Positions 26,763 through 36,321 of a stretch of 64,000 nucleotides of DNA are shown here, one piece after another. Under the pieces are notes generated by a model. The model was not told the origin of the DNA. It was given only the letters and a program-made list of their open reading frames with translations, and did no database searches. Within the stretch, counting starts at the first letter, position 1. Each line of letters opens with the position of its first letter. The position numbers and the translations under genes were made by a program. Location of the stretch: assembly GCA_000333235.1 (NCBI GenBank), contig CAPN01000058.1, positions 24,976-88,975 on the forward strand, in the 5' to 3' direction. This DNA comes from Pseudoalteromonas luteoviolacea B = ATCC 29581 (GTDB lineage: Bacteria > Pseudomonadota > Gammaproteobacteria > Enterobacterales > Alteromonadaceae).

Positions 26763-26985
26763 GCACTTGAGCAAAACGATTTGCAAATACACCGCTGTAT
26801 CCCCAAGCGGCAATTAGGCCGCCAGGGATAAGTAGAATGAGTCCAAACACTTGGAGCAAGGGCCAATATACATAACCTAGGCCTATCAAAAAGGCCCCGC
26901 CCGTAAACACGGCGAGACCAATCAAAAAGCGTTTTAAACTTTGCTTAGGGTTGCTACCTAGACGAAAGATCCACTCTTTAAACAC
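26710..26985 (-). CDS. Small membrane protein, two helices, unnamed
   Basis: A 91-residue protein with two hydrophobic segments (about 20-40 and 43-66) flanked by a basic N-terminus (FRLGSNPKQSLKRF) and a polar tail. It lies 16 bp downstream of nfuA on the same strand, so it is probably co-transcribed. Its last 53 bp overlap the 3' end of convergent dinF. I do not recognise a family. The composition (positive loops, glycine-rich helices) makes it look like a real inner-membrane protein rather than a shadow of dinF, most of it lying outside that gene. Confidence 0.68.
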   Translation of the reverse strand: MFKEWIFRLGSNPKQSLKRFLIGLAVFTGGAFLIGLGYVYWPLLQVFGLILLIPGGLIAAWGYSGVFANRFAQVLNQKQYRASLFDNEDPK

Positions 26986-27001
26986 GCGCTTACATCACTC
27001 G

Positions 27002-27577
27002 TTAGTAATATGAATGCTCACCATGTGCGTGCTCAGTGATGTCGCGCACGCCTGAGATCTCAGGGAATTTTGCGATCATCTCTTTTTCAATCCCTTCTTT
27101 TAGGGTGACATCGATCATTGAGCAGCCATTACAACCACCACCAAATTGCAGTACAGCAATTCCTTCTTTGGTGATTTCAACTAAACTAACTTGACCACCA
27201 TGGTTTGCAAGTTGAGGATTTACTTCGGTGGTCAACATATGTTGCACACGTTCTTGCAACGAAGCATCGTCGCCGATTTTTTTCGCTTTCGCATTTGGTG
27301 CTTTTAGAGTTAATTGAGTGCCCATTTTATCCGTCACGAAATCAATTTCAGCGTCTTCTAAAAATGGTGCACTTTCAGCGTCTACTACTGCGTCAAATCC
27401 ATTGAAAGGTAAACGAATGTCAGTTGCTTCAACAGCATCGGCTGGGCAATATGAAACGCCACACTCTGCTTTGGACGTGCCAGGGTTGACAACAAAGACA
27501 CGAATATTTGTGCCTTCAGCTTGATTAGATAACAATTTACCAAAATGCGTTTGTGCACTTTCAGAGATTTTGATCAT
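27002..27577 (-). CDS. nfuA: Fe-S cluster carrier NfuA
   Basis: A 191-residue protein, the same length as E. coli NfuA. The N-terminal A-type-like domain (about 1-95, starting [16 protein letters not shown]) lacks the three Cys of true A-type carriers, as expected. The C-terminal Nfu domain has the cluster-binding CxxC in [17 protein letters not shown] (about 148-164). A dimer carries a 4Fe-4S cluster to client enzymes, mainly under oxidative or iron stress. In E. coli nfuA neighbours comF (gntX) and bioH; here the M14 peptidase gene has been placed between them. Confidence 0.96.
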   Translation of the reverse strand: MIKISESAQTHFGKLLSNQAEGTNIRVFVVNPGTSKAECGVSYCPADAVEATDIRLPFNGFDAVVDAESAPFLEDAEIDFVTDKMGTQLTLKAPNAKAKKIGDDASLQERVQHMLTTEVNPQLANHGGQVSLVEITKEGIAVLQFGGGCNGCSMIDVTLKEGIEKEMIAKFPEISGVRDITEHAHGEHSYY

Positions 27578-27725
27578 AACGGAACTATACTTGACTAAAT
27601 TACTCGGTTAATCGCTATCATACTCCGCTCGTCTTATTGTCGCCAGTGTTGAACGAAAAATTTTGGCATTCTTTGTACAGGGTTGATAGCGTCTAGTGAA
27701 CGAGAACAATAATGTAGGGACCCTT

Positions 27726-30275
27726 ATGAAAACATGGCTTGGTTTAGCAGCACTGTGTTGCCAAAGCGCAATTGCCGCTCCATTGGATTATTATTTTGAT
27801 AGTGCAATATCTTTTGATCCAACGATCCCCACTCCACAAGAAGTATTGGGCTACGAGGTCGGAGGTTGGCATGTTCGTCACGATCAACTTGTTGAATACA
27901 TGAGGGTTTTGGCGAATAAAAGTGATAGGGTTAGCATTGCTGAAATTGGTCGTTCACATGAACAGCGCCCTTTGGTTTTGTTGTCGATTAGTGCGCCGAG
28001 TAAACAAGCCGACCTCGATAAAATTCGCATACAGCGACTTGAAGCAATTGCTAAAGGAGAAGGGTTAGCGAAGCTCCCTGCGGTGACTTGGATGGGGTAT
28101 AGTGTTCATGGCAATGAAGCTTCCGGCAGCAATGCGGCATTGTTGGTGGCCTATTATCTCGCAGCCAGTCAAGATGAGCGGGTGACACAACTGTTGAATG
28201 ATACTATCGTATTACTCGATCCATCTTTAAATCCGGATGGTTTAAATCGGTTTGCGAGTTGGGCTAATTCAAAACGAAGCCTTTCACCATCGAGCGATCC
28301 AAATCATTTCGAACATAATGAAGCATGGCCATCCAGTCGTACTAATCATTATCTATTCGATTTAAATCGAGATTGGCTTTTGTTACAACACCCAGAGTCT
28401 CGCGCAAGAGTGAATGCGTTTCATCAATGGAAGCCGAATGTACTGACCGACTTTCATGAAATGGGCCCAAACAGTACGTATTTTTTCCAGCCAGGCGTAC
28501 CGTCACGTACTAACCCTATAACGCCAGAGCAAAATGTAACGTTAACTGAAGCCATCGGTGACTTTCATGCAAAGGCACTGGACAAAGAAAAGCAGCTTTA
28601 TTTTACCAAAGAAAGTTTTGATGACTTTTACTATGGAAAGGGCTCCACTTATCCAGATATTAATGGCTCTGTCGGGATTTTATTTGAGCAAGCGAGTAGC
28701 CGTGGTCATTTGCAGCAAACGATAAATGGGACGTTGAGCTTCTCTGCTACGATCAAAAATCAACTCACGACAAGTTTATCGACATTTGATGCCGTATTAG
28801 CAAATCAAGAAACATTAAAGAACTACCAGCAATCGTTTTATCGCTCTGCACAAGAAGAAGCAAAGAAAGCGCGTTTTTCGGGGTATGTGGTGGATTTAGA
28901 AAATGATCGTCGTCGTGCTGCTGAGTTTATGTCGGTCGTGCAGCAACATCAAATCGAGGCCTATACACTGACCCAAGCATTAAAGGTTGAAAATCACAAA
29001 TTTAACGCGAAGTCGAGTGTTTACATACCACTATCACAACCTCAGTACCGAGTGGTTGAAGCGCTATTTACGGAGCAAACCACGTTTGAGGATAATACAT
29101 TTTATGATGTATCAGGTTGGACACTTCCACATGCGTTTGATTTACCGTTTGCTAAAGTAAAGCGCGTGCGCAGCACTGAGATGGCATCAACACCATGGCA
29201 ACCAACAGAATCTAAATTCGACGCGCTTATCCCTAACTCCTACGCTTATGTGTTTGAATGGCAAGATAGTCAAGCTCCGGCTCTATTAAATGCATTGTTA
29301 CAGCAGGGGGTTGTTGCTCGCTTAGCCTCAGCGTCATTTAGTGCTCAATCAAACGGGCAAACTAAGCCGTTTAAAGCCGGTGCGGTGATGATCCCTGCAG
29401 GATTACAAAATAACACAGCGTGGTTTACACAGTTACAAAAACTGGCGAATACACATGCTATTGAGGTGCATTCAATTGATTCTGGTTTAACGCAAGTAGG
29501 CATTGATTTAGGTTCTCGATTATTTGAGCCTGCAAAGTTACCGCGTGTATTACTCGTCGGAGGAGAAGGGGTAAGCCAATATGAATTGGGTGAAGTGTGG
29601 CATCATTTAGATACGCGCTTAGGTATTGCACCAACAATCGTCGAACAAACGGACTTAAAGCGTCTGTCGCTTGAACAATACAGTCACATTATTTTAGTCG
29701 ATGGCCGTTATGAGTGGAGTGAAGCCACTGAAAAGCGTGTTAGCCAATGGATCAAAGACGGGGGCGTGATCTGGGGACACAAACGCGGCGCTCAGTATTT
29801 ACTTGCGAAAAAGTGGTTAGAAGCAGAAGCGATTAGCAGTAAAGTACAGCGAGAACAGTTCGTCACCGAAGGACTAAGTTATGGCGATCAGGAAGCTCTT
29901 TCGGCAAAGCAGCGGATTGCAGGGGCGATATTTGCGACAAAAGTCGACATTACTCACCCTCTCACTTATGGTTTGGAGGATAGCGACTTACCAGTATTTA
30001 AAAACGCGACCTGGTTACTTAAACCGACTAAAAGCCCGTTTTTAACCGTTGCAAAATACACAGACAAGCCTTTGTTGGCTGGGTATACCGATCCTGTGTA
30101 TATAAATAATATTGCAGGTAACGCGGCGCTGATTGCTCATAAAAAAGGACAAGGCGCAGTGGTTGCAATGACAGATAATCCAGTCTTTAGAGGATATTGG
30201 CATGGAACCAGTCGTTTACTCAATAATGCACTGTTTTTTGGTCACACGTTAACGGCAACCCCCAGTGGCGACTAG
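27726..30275 (+). CDS. Exported M14-family zinc metallopeptidase
   Basis: The product is about 849 residues from the ATG at 27726, which gives a signal peptide ending AIA-A; an in-frame GTG 30 bp upstream would spoil it. The M14 carboxypeptidase domain has the zinc-binding HxxE in YSVHGNEASGSN (about 134-145), LNPDGLNRFASW (about 178-189), DLNRDWLL (about 213-220) and DFHEMGPNSTYF (about 242-253) with a further His. The probable catalytic Glu is in ILFEQAS (about 318-324). The C-terminal half resembles a class I glutamine amidotransferase-like fold seen in large M14 proteins (inference). Likely periplasmic; substrate unknown. Confidence 0.88.
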   Translation: MKTWLGLAALCCQSAIAAPLDYYFDSAISFDPTIPTPQEVLGYEVGGWHVRHDQLVEYMRVLANKSDRVSIAEIGRSHEQRPLVLLSISAPSKQADLDKIRIQRLEAIAKGEGLAKLPAVTWMGYSVHGNEASGSNAALLVAYYLAASQDERVTQLLNDTIVLLDPSLNPDGLNRFASWANSKRSLSPSSDPNHFEHNEAWPSSRTNHYLFDLNRDWLLLQHPESRARVNAFHQWKPNVLTDFHEMGPNSTYFFQPGVPSRTNPITPEQNVTLTEAIGDFHAKALDKEKQLYFTKESFDDFYYGKGSTYPDINGSVGILFEQASSRGHLQQTINGTLSFSATIKNQLTTSLSTFDAVLANQETLKNYQQSFYRSAQEEAKKARFSGYVVDLENDRRRAAEFMSVVQQHQIEAYTLTQALKVENHKFNAKSSVYIPLSQPQYRVVEALFTEQTTFEDNTFYDVSGWTLPHAFDLPFAKVKRVRSTEMASTPWQPTESKFDALIPNSYAYVFEWQDSQAPALLNALLQQGVVARLASASFSAQSNGQTKPFKAGAVMIPAGLQNNTAWFTQLQKLANTHAIEVHSIDSGLTQVGIDLGSRLFEPAKLPRVLLVGGEGVSQYELGEVWHHLDTRLGIAPTIVEQTDLKRLSLEQYSHIILVDGRYEWSEATEKRVSQWIKDGGVIWGHKRGAQYLLAKKWLEAEAISSKVQREQFVTEGLSYGDQEALSAKQRIAGAIFATKVDITHPLTYGLEDSDLPVFKNATWLLKPTKSPFLTVAKYTDKPLLAGYTDPVYINNIAGNAALIAHKKGQGAVVAMTDNPVFRGYWHGTSRLLNNALFFGHTLTATPSGD

Positions 30276-30278
30276 CTT

Positions 30279-30968
30279 TTAAAGGCGATAGCGCGCATGG
30301 TGTGGGGTAAGGGCTATCGACATCCCCCACACCGACTTGGCCCCGGCTTCAAGGCAAACTTGTGCTGCACTGTCTAACGTCGCACCGGTGGTTACTACAT
30401 CATCTATTATAGCAACGTATTTACCTTCGATATTTCCTTTTAACGTAAACGCATGTTTCATATTCTGTTTTCGAGCGAGCTTGCCAAGGCGAGTTTGGGT
30501 TTTGGTGTACTGGCTCCGACACAGCGCTGCGGATGTGGTGCTGATTGGAAACCTATTTTTCCACAGTTGTGTAGTTTGATTGTAGCCTCGGTGCCAAAAA
30601 CGAAAAGGGTGAAGTGGGATCGCGAAAACGCAATCGAAGCGAGGTATATCAACGTGCTGAGCCCAAGTATTGAGTTGGATACTCAGTAAATCTTGAATTG
30701 GCCAACGGCACTGTGTTTGCTGTTCGAACTTAAATGCTCGTAGCCACTTGGCGAGATCATGTTCGTAATAACCACAGCTAAACAAGCCATCGCAATGTGG
30801 CAGTGCGACTTGTTTTGTAACTTCTGGACAGTGCAACAAATTTGGCCAGGTTTCTAAATCAAAGAGTGGAAAATCCGCGCGACAAGTAGCACATAAACCA
30901 TGACTACTTGCTAGTTGAGTATGACACTGTGCACATCGTGCTTGAAATAGAGAGGAAAACCACGTCAT
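30279..30968 (-). CDS. comF: ComF/GntX-family phosphoribosyltransferase-like protein
   Basis: A 229-residue protein, starting at the ATG at 30968. The open frame extends further upstream, but those residues do not resemble the family, and they would run into the bioH start. The N-terminus has a zinc-finger-like Cys set (RCAQCHTQL and LCATCRADF, about 11-34). The C-terminal phosphoribosyl domain contains the PRPP motif VAIIDDVVTTGATL (about 184-197) and HRGYNQT. ComF proteins are needed for DNA uptake in naturally competent bacteria; E. coli GntX, its equivalent next to bioH and nfuA, has an uncertain role. A 14-bp palindrome, AAGGAGCGCTCCTT, covers its ribosome site. Confidence 0.9.
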   Translation of the reverse strand: MTWFSSLFQARCAQCHTQLASSHGLCATCRADFPLFDLETWPNLLHCPEVTKQVALPHCDGLFSCGYYEHDLAKWLRAFKFEQQTQCRWPIQDLLSIQLNTWAQHVDIPRFDCVFAIPLHPFRFWHRGYNQTTQLWKNRFPISTTSAALCRSQYTKTQTRLGKLARKQNMKHAFTLKGNIEGKYVAIIDDVVTTGATLDSAAQVCLEAGAKSVWGMSIALTPHHARYRL

Positions 30969-31033
30969 TAAGGAGCGCTCCTTCGATCCGTTAATTGGTG
31001 GTAGTATAGCCTGTGTTATTAAGAGGAGTGAGC

Positions 31034-31771
31034 ATGCAACAGAATATTGTGTTTTTACATGGTTGGGGAATGAATAAAGCGGTTTGGCAATTGGTGTTAG
31101 AGGCATTGTCAAACGACGCGGCACTCAATCCAACTGCGCTAAATCTGCCAGGCTTTGGCTCACATTCATGGAAGTATGATGCCTATGAACTTACCGAAGT
31201 CAGCGACGTGCTTGCAGAGCAGCTACCTTCAAAATGTGTGCTAGTGGCGTGGTCTATGTCAGGATTAATGGCTATGGATCTGGCGAAGCGTTACCCAGAA
31301 AAAGTCAGTAAAGTGATTTTGGTTGGTTCAACACCGCATTTTGTCGCGTCTAAAAATTGGCATGGTATTAAACCTGAAGTACTTGCCCAATTTATGCAGG
31401 CCTTATCGAACGACCCGACGAAAACCGTAGAACGTTTTTTAGCTATACAAGCAATGGGAAGTGAACACGCGAAAGAAGACATAAAAAAATTGCGAGGTTG
31501 GCTTGCCCAAGAGCCAAGCGCCTCAAGTGTGGCACTTGCAGGTGGCCTTAAGTTACTTAATGAATGTGATTTAAGAATATGTTTTCAAGAGATCACACAG
31601 CCTGTTTTAGGGATTTATGGGCGATTGGATTCGTTAGTGCCTGTGAAAGTGGTGGATGAATTAAGCCATTTGCGACCTGGCTTTCAAACTGAAATCATTG
31701 CAAAAGCGTCTCACGCTCCGTTTATTTCGCACCGAGATGAATTTGTAAGCATTTTGAAATCAATGCTTTAA
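31034..31771 (+). CDS. bioH: Pimeloyl-ACP methyl ester carboxylesterase BioH
   Basis: A 245-residue alpha/beta hydrolase. FLHGWGMNKAVW (about 8-19) forms the oxyanion loop, VAWSMSGLMAMDLA (about 76-89) the nucleophile elbow with Ser, and the acid and His are in GRLDSLVPV and ASHAPFISH. It cleaves pimeloyl-ACP methyl ester to end the BioC-BioH route to biotin. The ATG at 31034 has an AGAGGAG ribosome site; an in-frame GTG 21 bp upstream is less likely. Divergent from comF, as in E. coli. Confidence 0.93.
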   Translation: MQQNIVFLHGWGMNKAVWQLVLEALSNDAALNPTALNLPGFGSHSWKYDAYELTEVSDVLAEQLPSKCVLVAWSMSGLMAMDLAKRYPEKVSKVILVGSTPHFVASKNWHGIKPEVLAQFMQALSNDPTKTVERFLAIQAMGSEHAKEDIKKLRGWLAQEPSASSVALAGGLKLLNECDLRICFQEITQPVLGIYGRLDSLVPVKVVDELSHLRPGFQTEIIAKASHAPFISHRDEFVSILKSML

Positions 31772-31872
31772 AAATAAGCTAAGGGGATGGGGACATTTTT
31801 TGCAACTCATCCTTTCATTTGAGGTGTTTTTGCGCAATAATTAAACAAGAAGTTGAGAGTGCGGAGGTGCGT

Positions 31873-32181
31873 ATGCCGATTGGAAATGCATTTAATAATG
31901 GGGTAGAAGGCTTTAATCGGGCAAGTCAGCAAATAGAGCGGGCGAGTGCTGAAATAAACCGTGCTACCATTCAACAGCAAGATGAAGAGCAAATTGCTCA
32001 GCAGCGTCAAACGCAAGCAGCAAGACCTGAAGAAGCGGTGACAGCACCAGTTGCTCAACCACCGAAAGTAGATGAGGCGCTTGTGCAATTGAAGGTAGAA
32101 GAGTTTAACGCAAAAGCCAATACGCAAACCATCCGAACGGCAGATGAGGTGCTTGGTACGTTAGTAGACGTAAGAGTCTAG
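31873..32181 (+). CDS. Small helical protein with a flagellar-rod-like C-terminus
   Basis: A 102-residue protein from the ATG at 31873, which has a strong GGAGG ribosome site; a TTG 54 bp upstream in frame is less likely. It is helical and rich in Gln and Ala. The N-terminus NAFNNGVEGFNRASQQIERA and the C-terminus LKVEEFNAKANTQTIRTADE followed by VLGTLVDVRV resemble the two ends of flagellar rod/hook proteins such as FlgC, which pair to form a coiled coil. The central globular part is missing. No flagellar genes are nearby. Function unknown; it sits 47 bp before the SprA-related gene. Confidence 0.72.
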   Translation: MPIGNAFNNGVEGFNRASQQIERASAEINRATIQQQDEEQIAQQRQTQAARPEEAVTAPVAQPPKVDEALVQLKVEEFNAKANTQTIRTADEVLGTLVDVRV

Positions 32182-32228
32182 TTAGCAGTCCAAAGCGCGT
32201 GATCGTAATGCGAATTTAGTACAAAGAC

Positions 32229-33137
32229 ATGAACGTTGTTACGCCGCAACCGGCGCTAAATTTTCACACAGGTAACGTCTACACCGAAACGGCGAGACGT
32301 GACAATCAAGCGAGGGAAGTGATACCACAACCCTCTCAAGCGGCTGCCTCTTTTACAGATAACAAAGCCTTTCAAGACACTGATCGAGCGAAATCTCAAC
32401 CGCAAGAAGAAAAAGCCCTATATGACAAGAAAGGTCAGCTAGAGGACAAGCAATCCGTTCAGGCACGTGGTGAGCAAAAAGAACAAACCACAGACGACGA
32501 GAACAGCGAAAAACGTTCGAAACAAGACGAACGCGAGACAGAGGCCGAGTTAAAGCAAATCGAAGAGCTTAAAGCGCGTGATACTGAAGTGCGTTTGCAT
32601 GAGGAAGCTCATGCTCGTGTTGGTGGGCAATATGCTGGTAGCCCCAGTTATGAGTATCAGCGAGGCCCGGATGGCAATAATTATGCTGTCGGTGGTGAGG
32701 TCATGATTGATGTTGCAGAAGTGCCTGGCGATCCCAATGCAACGATTGATAAGATGCAAACTGTCCGTGCCGCGGCACTGGCGCCCGCTGAACCTTCTGG
32801 CGCAGACCGATCTATTGCTGCTGACGCGTCGCGAAAAATTTCAGCAGCCCAAGCCGATCTGGCTAAGCAAGCAATCACTGGAAGTGAAGATCAATCTAAT
32901 CGCTCGGTTGGTGGTTACGAGCGTCGTCGGCTTGCAGGCGAAGAAGATGAAGCGAGTCTAGAAGCAAATGAATTGAAGGCGACAGAAGTACCAAGAAGTA
33001 ATGTACCGACGTATGAAAGTCGCAGTTTGCGCAAAGACAGAGATCCGCAAGTAGAATCGCGAGCACTTCGTATCGCTGATTTTTATCAACATGTTGTCGA
33101 GCCTAAATCGGCGAATCAATATAACGTTTTCATTTAG
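32229..33137 (+). CDS. SprA-related putative metalloprotease (HExxH)
   Basis: A 302-residue protein without a signal peptide. Residues 50-120 are highly charged (Gln/Glu/Lys/Asp) and probably disordered or coiled. A conserved domain starts at ELKARDTEVRLHEEAHARVG: His124-Glu125-x-x-His128 is an HExxH zinc motif. YEYQRGPDGNNYAVGGEV and MQTVRAAALAPAEPSGADR follow, which are marks of the SprA-related family (also called putative metalloprotease CJM1_0395 family). A ProGly-rich tail ends in NQYNVFI. Proteolytic activity has not been shown from sequence. It follows the flagellar-rod-like gene and may form a pair with it. Confidence 0.8.
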   Translation: MNVVTPQPALNFHTGNVYTETARRDNQAREVIPQPSQAAASFTDNKAFQDTDRAKSQPQEEKALYDKKGQLEDKQSVQARGEQKEQTTDDENSEKRSKQDERETEAELKQIEELKARDTEVRLHEEAHARVGGQYAGSPSYEYQRGPDGNNYAVGGEVMIDVAEVPGDPNATIDKMQTVRAAALAPAEPSGADRSIAADASRKISAAQADLAKQAITGSEDQSNRSVGGYERRRLAGEEDEASLEANELKATEVPRSNVPTYESRSLRKDRDPQVESRALRIADFYQHVVEPKSANQYNVFI

Positions 33138-33433
33138 TCTGTTTAAATACTTTCCCACTCTTGCTAAACGAATCAGCTTGGTTTGAATTAAGGTTACAAC
33201 GTGTTTTTTATCGCTAAGCTATATTCTGCAATTTAAACTTTTAATGAATATAGTGAAATGGTAAATCGATGATTTAGGCATGTCTTGTGAGTTCAGTTTG
33301 TATTTTCATCCTTTATTGCAGAGAGTAAAACATCACTTTTAGTGCAAAGACCTTTGTTTAATAATCAAGGGTGGTTAATTGTTTGATTAGACAGCAGTGC
33401 TGCGATAGGAACGACATGTTGGAGTGATATGCA

Positions 33434-33802
33434 ATGAGCAAACGACTTATATTTGCATCATTAATAGCGGGTTAGCTTTTAGGTTGTAGTAGCACATTGG
33501 TCCGGGGTTTTAATTTCGTTGCTTATCATGAATCGCAAATACCATTGATCAAACTATCGGAAGTAGAACTTGCTTACAAAGGATTCACTGAGGAGAGACA
33601 GCGTGAATTGGTTGCTGCTTCGTTACACCTATCTCAATGTCATTTGGTTGAACTAAAGCAATAGGATGCCTTACTTTTCGGTGGGTTAGAAAGTGAGATG
33701 GACAAGAGAATAGAGCATATTGATCAATTCTCTCAACGGCTTGACACTGCGCCCCAGCAAGAGAATCGAAGCAACTTAACCAGGGTTGCATACCTAAACT
33801 AA
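33434..33802 (+). pseudogene. Lipoprotein gene interrupted by two in-frame TAG codons
   Basis: From the ATG at 33434 (GGAG ribosome site 10 bp upstream) to the TAA at 33800-33802 a single frame of 123 codons reads as a small lipoprotein, broken by TAG at 33473-33475 (codon 14) and TAG at 33662-33664 (codon 77). The first stop falls inside the signal peptide: MSKRLIFASLIAG, stop, LLGCSSTL, so the lipobox LLGC follows directly. The middle part (KLSEVELAYKGFTEERQREL) and the tail (MDKRIEHIDQFSQRLDTAPQQ) look like helical protein. I do not recognise the family. Other genes in the window end with TAG (bdhA, ctaA), so TAG is not generally reassigned. Decay is the simplest reading. Confidence 0.7.
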
Positions 33803-33836
33803 AAACTGTTCATTAGGTTAAGTGAATGACAGCAGT

Positions 33837-33877
33837 GGAGTTACCTTTTATTTTTCACAAAGAATAAAGGTAACTCC
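33837..33877. terminator. Long stem-loop between the broken lipoprotein gene and tex
   Basis: GGAGTTACCTTT (33837-33848) pairs perfectly with AAAGGTAACTCC (33866-33877), and inner A/T pairs extend the stem with one bulge. It lies between the 3' ends of convergent genes, where a bidirectional terminator is expected. No U-tract follows on either strand, so it may instead slow decay or be a degenerate terminator. Confidence 0.5.
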
Positions 33878-33912
33878 TGTGTTTAGAACGTGCGGTGAGC
33901 ACTATTCCAAGT

Positions 33913-36243
33913 TTATTTTTTCAACTTCGCAAAGGCTTCTGCAAATGCATTTCCCATCGCTGCGTTAGCTGCAGCGGGTTTTGCCCGTTGATTACTGCTG
34001 TTTGCTGCATTTGAGCGTGATTTTGCGTTAGATGGTTTCGCATTGGTTGCTTGATTTTGCGACGGTTGAGTGTGCACTTCATCATCAAGGCGCATCGTAA
34101 AACTAATGCGTTTTCGAGCCACGTCTACTTCAAGTACCTTCACTTTTACAATGTCACCAGCTTTCACTACTTCGCGAGGATCACTGATGAATTTATTGGT
34201 AAGTGCAGAGATGTGAACTAATCCATCTTGGTGTACACCCACATCCACAAACGCACCAAAATTAGCAACGTTAGAGACAACCCCTTCGAGGATCATCCCT
34301 ACTTTCAAATCCGAAATGGTTTCAACACCGGCTTTAAACTCAGCCGTTTTAAATTCCGGACGTGGATCGCGACCTGGCTTATCAAGTTCTTTGATGATGT
34401 CAGTAACGGTAGGTAAACCAAACTTATCGTCAATGTAGTCGTTGGCTACGAGCTTGTTCAGCACGTCGGTGTTACCGATGATGTCGCTTATTTGAACTTG
34501 TTTAGTTTCACAAATGCGTTTTACGACAGGATAGGCTTCGGGGTGAACACTTGATGCGTCGAGTGGATCTTTACCATCGAGAATGCGTAGGAAACCCGCT
34601 GCTTGTTCAAAGGCTTTCGGCCCTAGACGCTCAACTTTCTTAAGCTCTGAACGGCTCATAAAGCGGCCATTTTCATCACGATAACGAATAATATTGGTGG
34701 CCAGTGTTTTATTTAAGCCAGAGACGCGAGTCAACAATGGGACAGACGCGGTATTTACGTCTACGCCAACGGAGTTTACGCAATCTTCTACAACCGTGGT
34801 TAAGGTTTGACCCAATTGACTTTGTGACACGTCGTGTTGGTATTGACCAACGCCAATCGATTTCGGCTCAATCTTAACTAACTCAGCAAGCGGATCTTGC
34901 AAGCGGCGAGCAATGGATACCGCACCACGTAACGAAACATCCAAATCAGGGAATTCGTTGGCCGCAAATTCCGAAGCAGAATAGACCGATGCGCCGGCTT
35001 CACTGACCATGATTTTATTCATTTTCAGATCACTGGCTGCCTTAACGAGTTCGCTGGCCAGCTTGTCGGTTTCGCGTGATGCTGTGCCATTTCCAATGGC
35101 TATTAGCTCAACTTTATATTGACGACAAAGTTGTTCTAGTGTTCGCAGCGATTTATCCCATAAGTTTTGCGGTGCATGTGGGAAAATTGTATTTGTGGTA
35201 AGCAGTTTGCCGGTTGAATCAACCACAGCAATTTTACAGCCAGTGCGAAGTCCAGGATCGATCCCCATGGTCACTTTCGCGCCAGCAGGAGCGGCCATCA
35301 GAAGATCTTTTAGATTTTTCGCGAATACGTCAATTGCATCTGTTTCTGCGCGTTCTCGCATATTGCCGAGAAATTCATTTTCTAAATGAAGTGCCAGCTT
35401 CACCTTCCAAGCCCATTGCACAACAGTTAACAACCAGCTGCTTGCAGCTTTGCCGTTAATTGGTAAGCAATAATGCAGAGCAATTTGGTGTGCGCAATAC
35501 GCTGCGGCATCATCGGCATTTGGCTCTGGATTAATGGCTAGTTGTAACATCCCTTCGTTACGGCCACGAAGCATCGCTAAGGCGCGATGAGATGGCACTT
35601 TCGCTAATGATTCGCTGTGATCAAAATAGTCTTGGTACTTTGCGCCTGCTTTTTCTTGTCCAGCGATCACTTTACTTTCGATTTGACCATTCTTTTGAAT
35701 GTGGTGTCTAAATGTCGCGAGTAGTTTTGCGTCTTCAGCAAAGCGTTCCATCAATATGAATTTTGCACCATCTAAAGCGGCTTTAACGTCTTCGACGCCT
35801 TTTTCTGCATTCACATAGCGTGTTGCGGTGCTTTCAGGGTCAAGATCAGCATCGTTAAATAGCGAATCGGCAAGTGGTTCAAGGCCTGCTTCAATGGCAA
35901 TTTGCCCTTTTGTACGGCGCTTTGGCTTAAACGGTAGGTAAAGGTCTTCGAGTTCCGTTTTACTTTCGGCAGCGTGAATATCGCGTTTTAATCCATCGTT
36001 TAATTTTCCTTGCTCTTCTATTGTTGCAAGGATAAATGAACGGCGCTCTTCAAGTTCACGTAAATAAGACAGACGTTGCTCAAGCAAGCGCAGCTGTGTG
36101 TCGTCAAGCCCACCGGTTACTTCTTTACGATATCGCGCGATAAAAGGTACGGTGGCACCTTCATCGAGAAGTCCGACTGCAGCGATAACTTGTTGTTCTT
36201 TAGCGTTTAGCTCTTGTGCTAAACGAAGTGAGATGTTGCTCAT
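33913..36243 (-). CDS. tex: Transcription accessory protein Tex (YhgF), RNA-binding
   Basis: A 776-residue Tex protein. Order: N-terminal helical domain (about 1-200), YqgF/RNase H-like fold with the [16 protein letters not shown] segment (about 328-343), helix-hairpin-helix pair (about 495-560, [15 protein letters not shown]), and a C-terminal S1 domain ([28 protein letters not shown] split over about 648-675). The last 60 residues are a low-complexity Ala/Asn/Ser/Lys tail. Tex binds nucleic acid and acts with RNA polymerase; it affects expression of diverse genes. Downstream of greB in the same direction, as in E. coli. Confidence 0.96.
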   Translation of the reverse strand: MSNISLRLAQELNAKEQQVIAAVGLLDEGATVPFIARYRKEVTGGLDDTQLRLLEQRLSYLRELEERRSFILATIEEQGKLNDGLKRDIHAAESKTELEDLYLPFKPKRRTKGQIAIEAGLEPLADSLFNDADLDPESTATRYVNAEKGVEDVKAALDGAKFILMERFAEDAKLLATFRHHIQKNGQIESKVIAGQEKAGAKYQDYFDHSESLAKVPSHRALAMLRGRNEGMLQLAINPEPNADDAAAYCAHQIALHYCLPINGKAASSWLLTVVQWAWKVKLALHLENEFLGNMRERAETDAIDVFAKNLKDLLMAAPAGAKVTMGIDPGLRTGCKIAVVDSTGKLLTTNTIFPHAPQNLWDKSLRTLEQLCRQYKVELIAIGNGTASRETDKLASELVKAASDLKMNKIMVSEAGASVYSASEFAANEFPDLDVSLRGAVSIARRLQDPLAELVKIEPKSIGVGQYQHDVSQSQLGQTLTTVVEDCVNSVGVDVNTASVPLLTRVSGLNKTLATNIIRYRDENGRFMSRSELKKVERLGPKAFEQAAGFLRILDGKDPLDASSVHPEAYPVVKRICETKQVQISDIIGNTDVLNKLVANDYIDDKFGLPTVTDIIKELDKPGRDPRPEFKTAEFKAGVETISDLKVGMILEGVVSNVANFGAFVDVGVHQDGLVHISALTNKFISDPREVVKAGDIVKVKVLEVDVARKRISFTMRLDDEVHTQPSQNQATNAKPSNAKSRSNAANSSNQRAKPAAANAAMGNAFAEAFAKLKK

Positions 36244-36321
36244 GCAAAATCCTTAATTTATTGCGTGTGCGCATGGTGGTGCGCGGATGAATACGATTTT
36301 ATCATCGACGTCACGTATCGA

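Noticed and set aside
30969..31124. N-terminal extension of comF to an upstream start
   Set aside because: It would run through the bioH start and has no match to the ComF family; the ATG at 30968 gives the expected Cys-rich N-terminus.
33585..33791. Minus-strand 68-codon frame opposite the broken lipoprotein gene
   Set aside because: The plus strand shows ribosome site, signal peptide and lipobox; the minus frame has none.
33434..33802. Genome-wide recoding of TAG as an amino acid
   Set aside because: Several intact genes in the window end in TAG (bdhA, ctaA, gspM), so TAG works as a stop.
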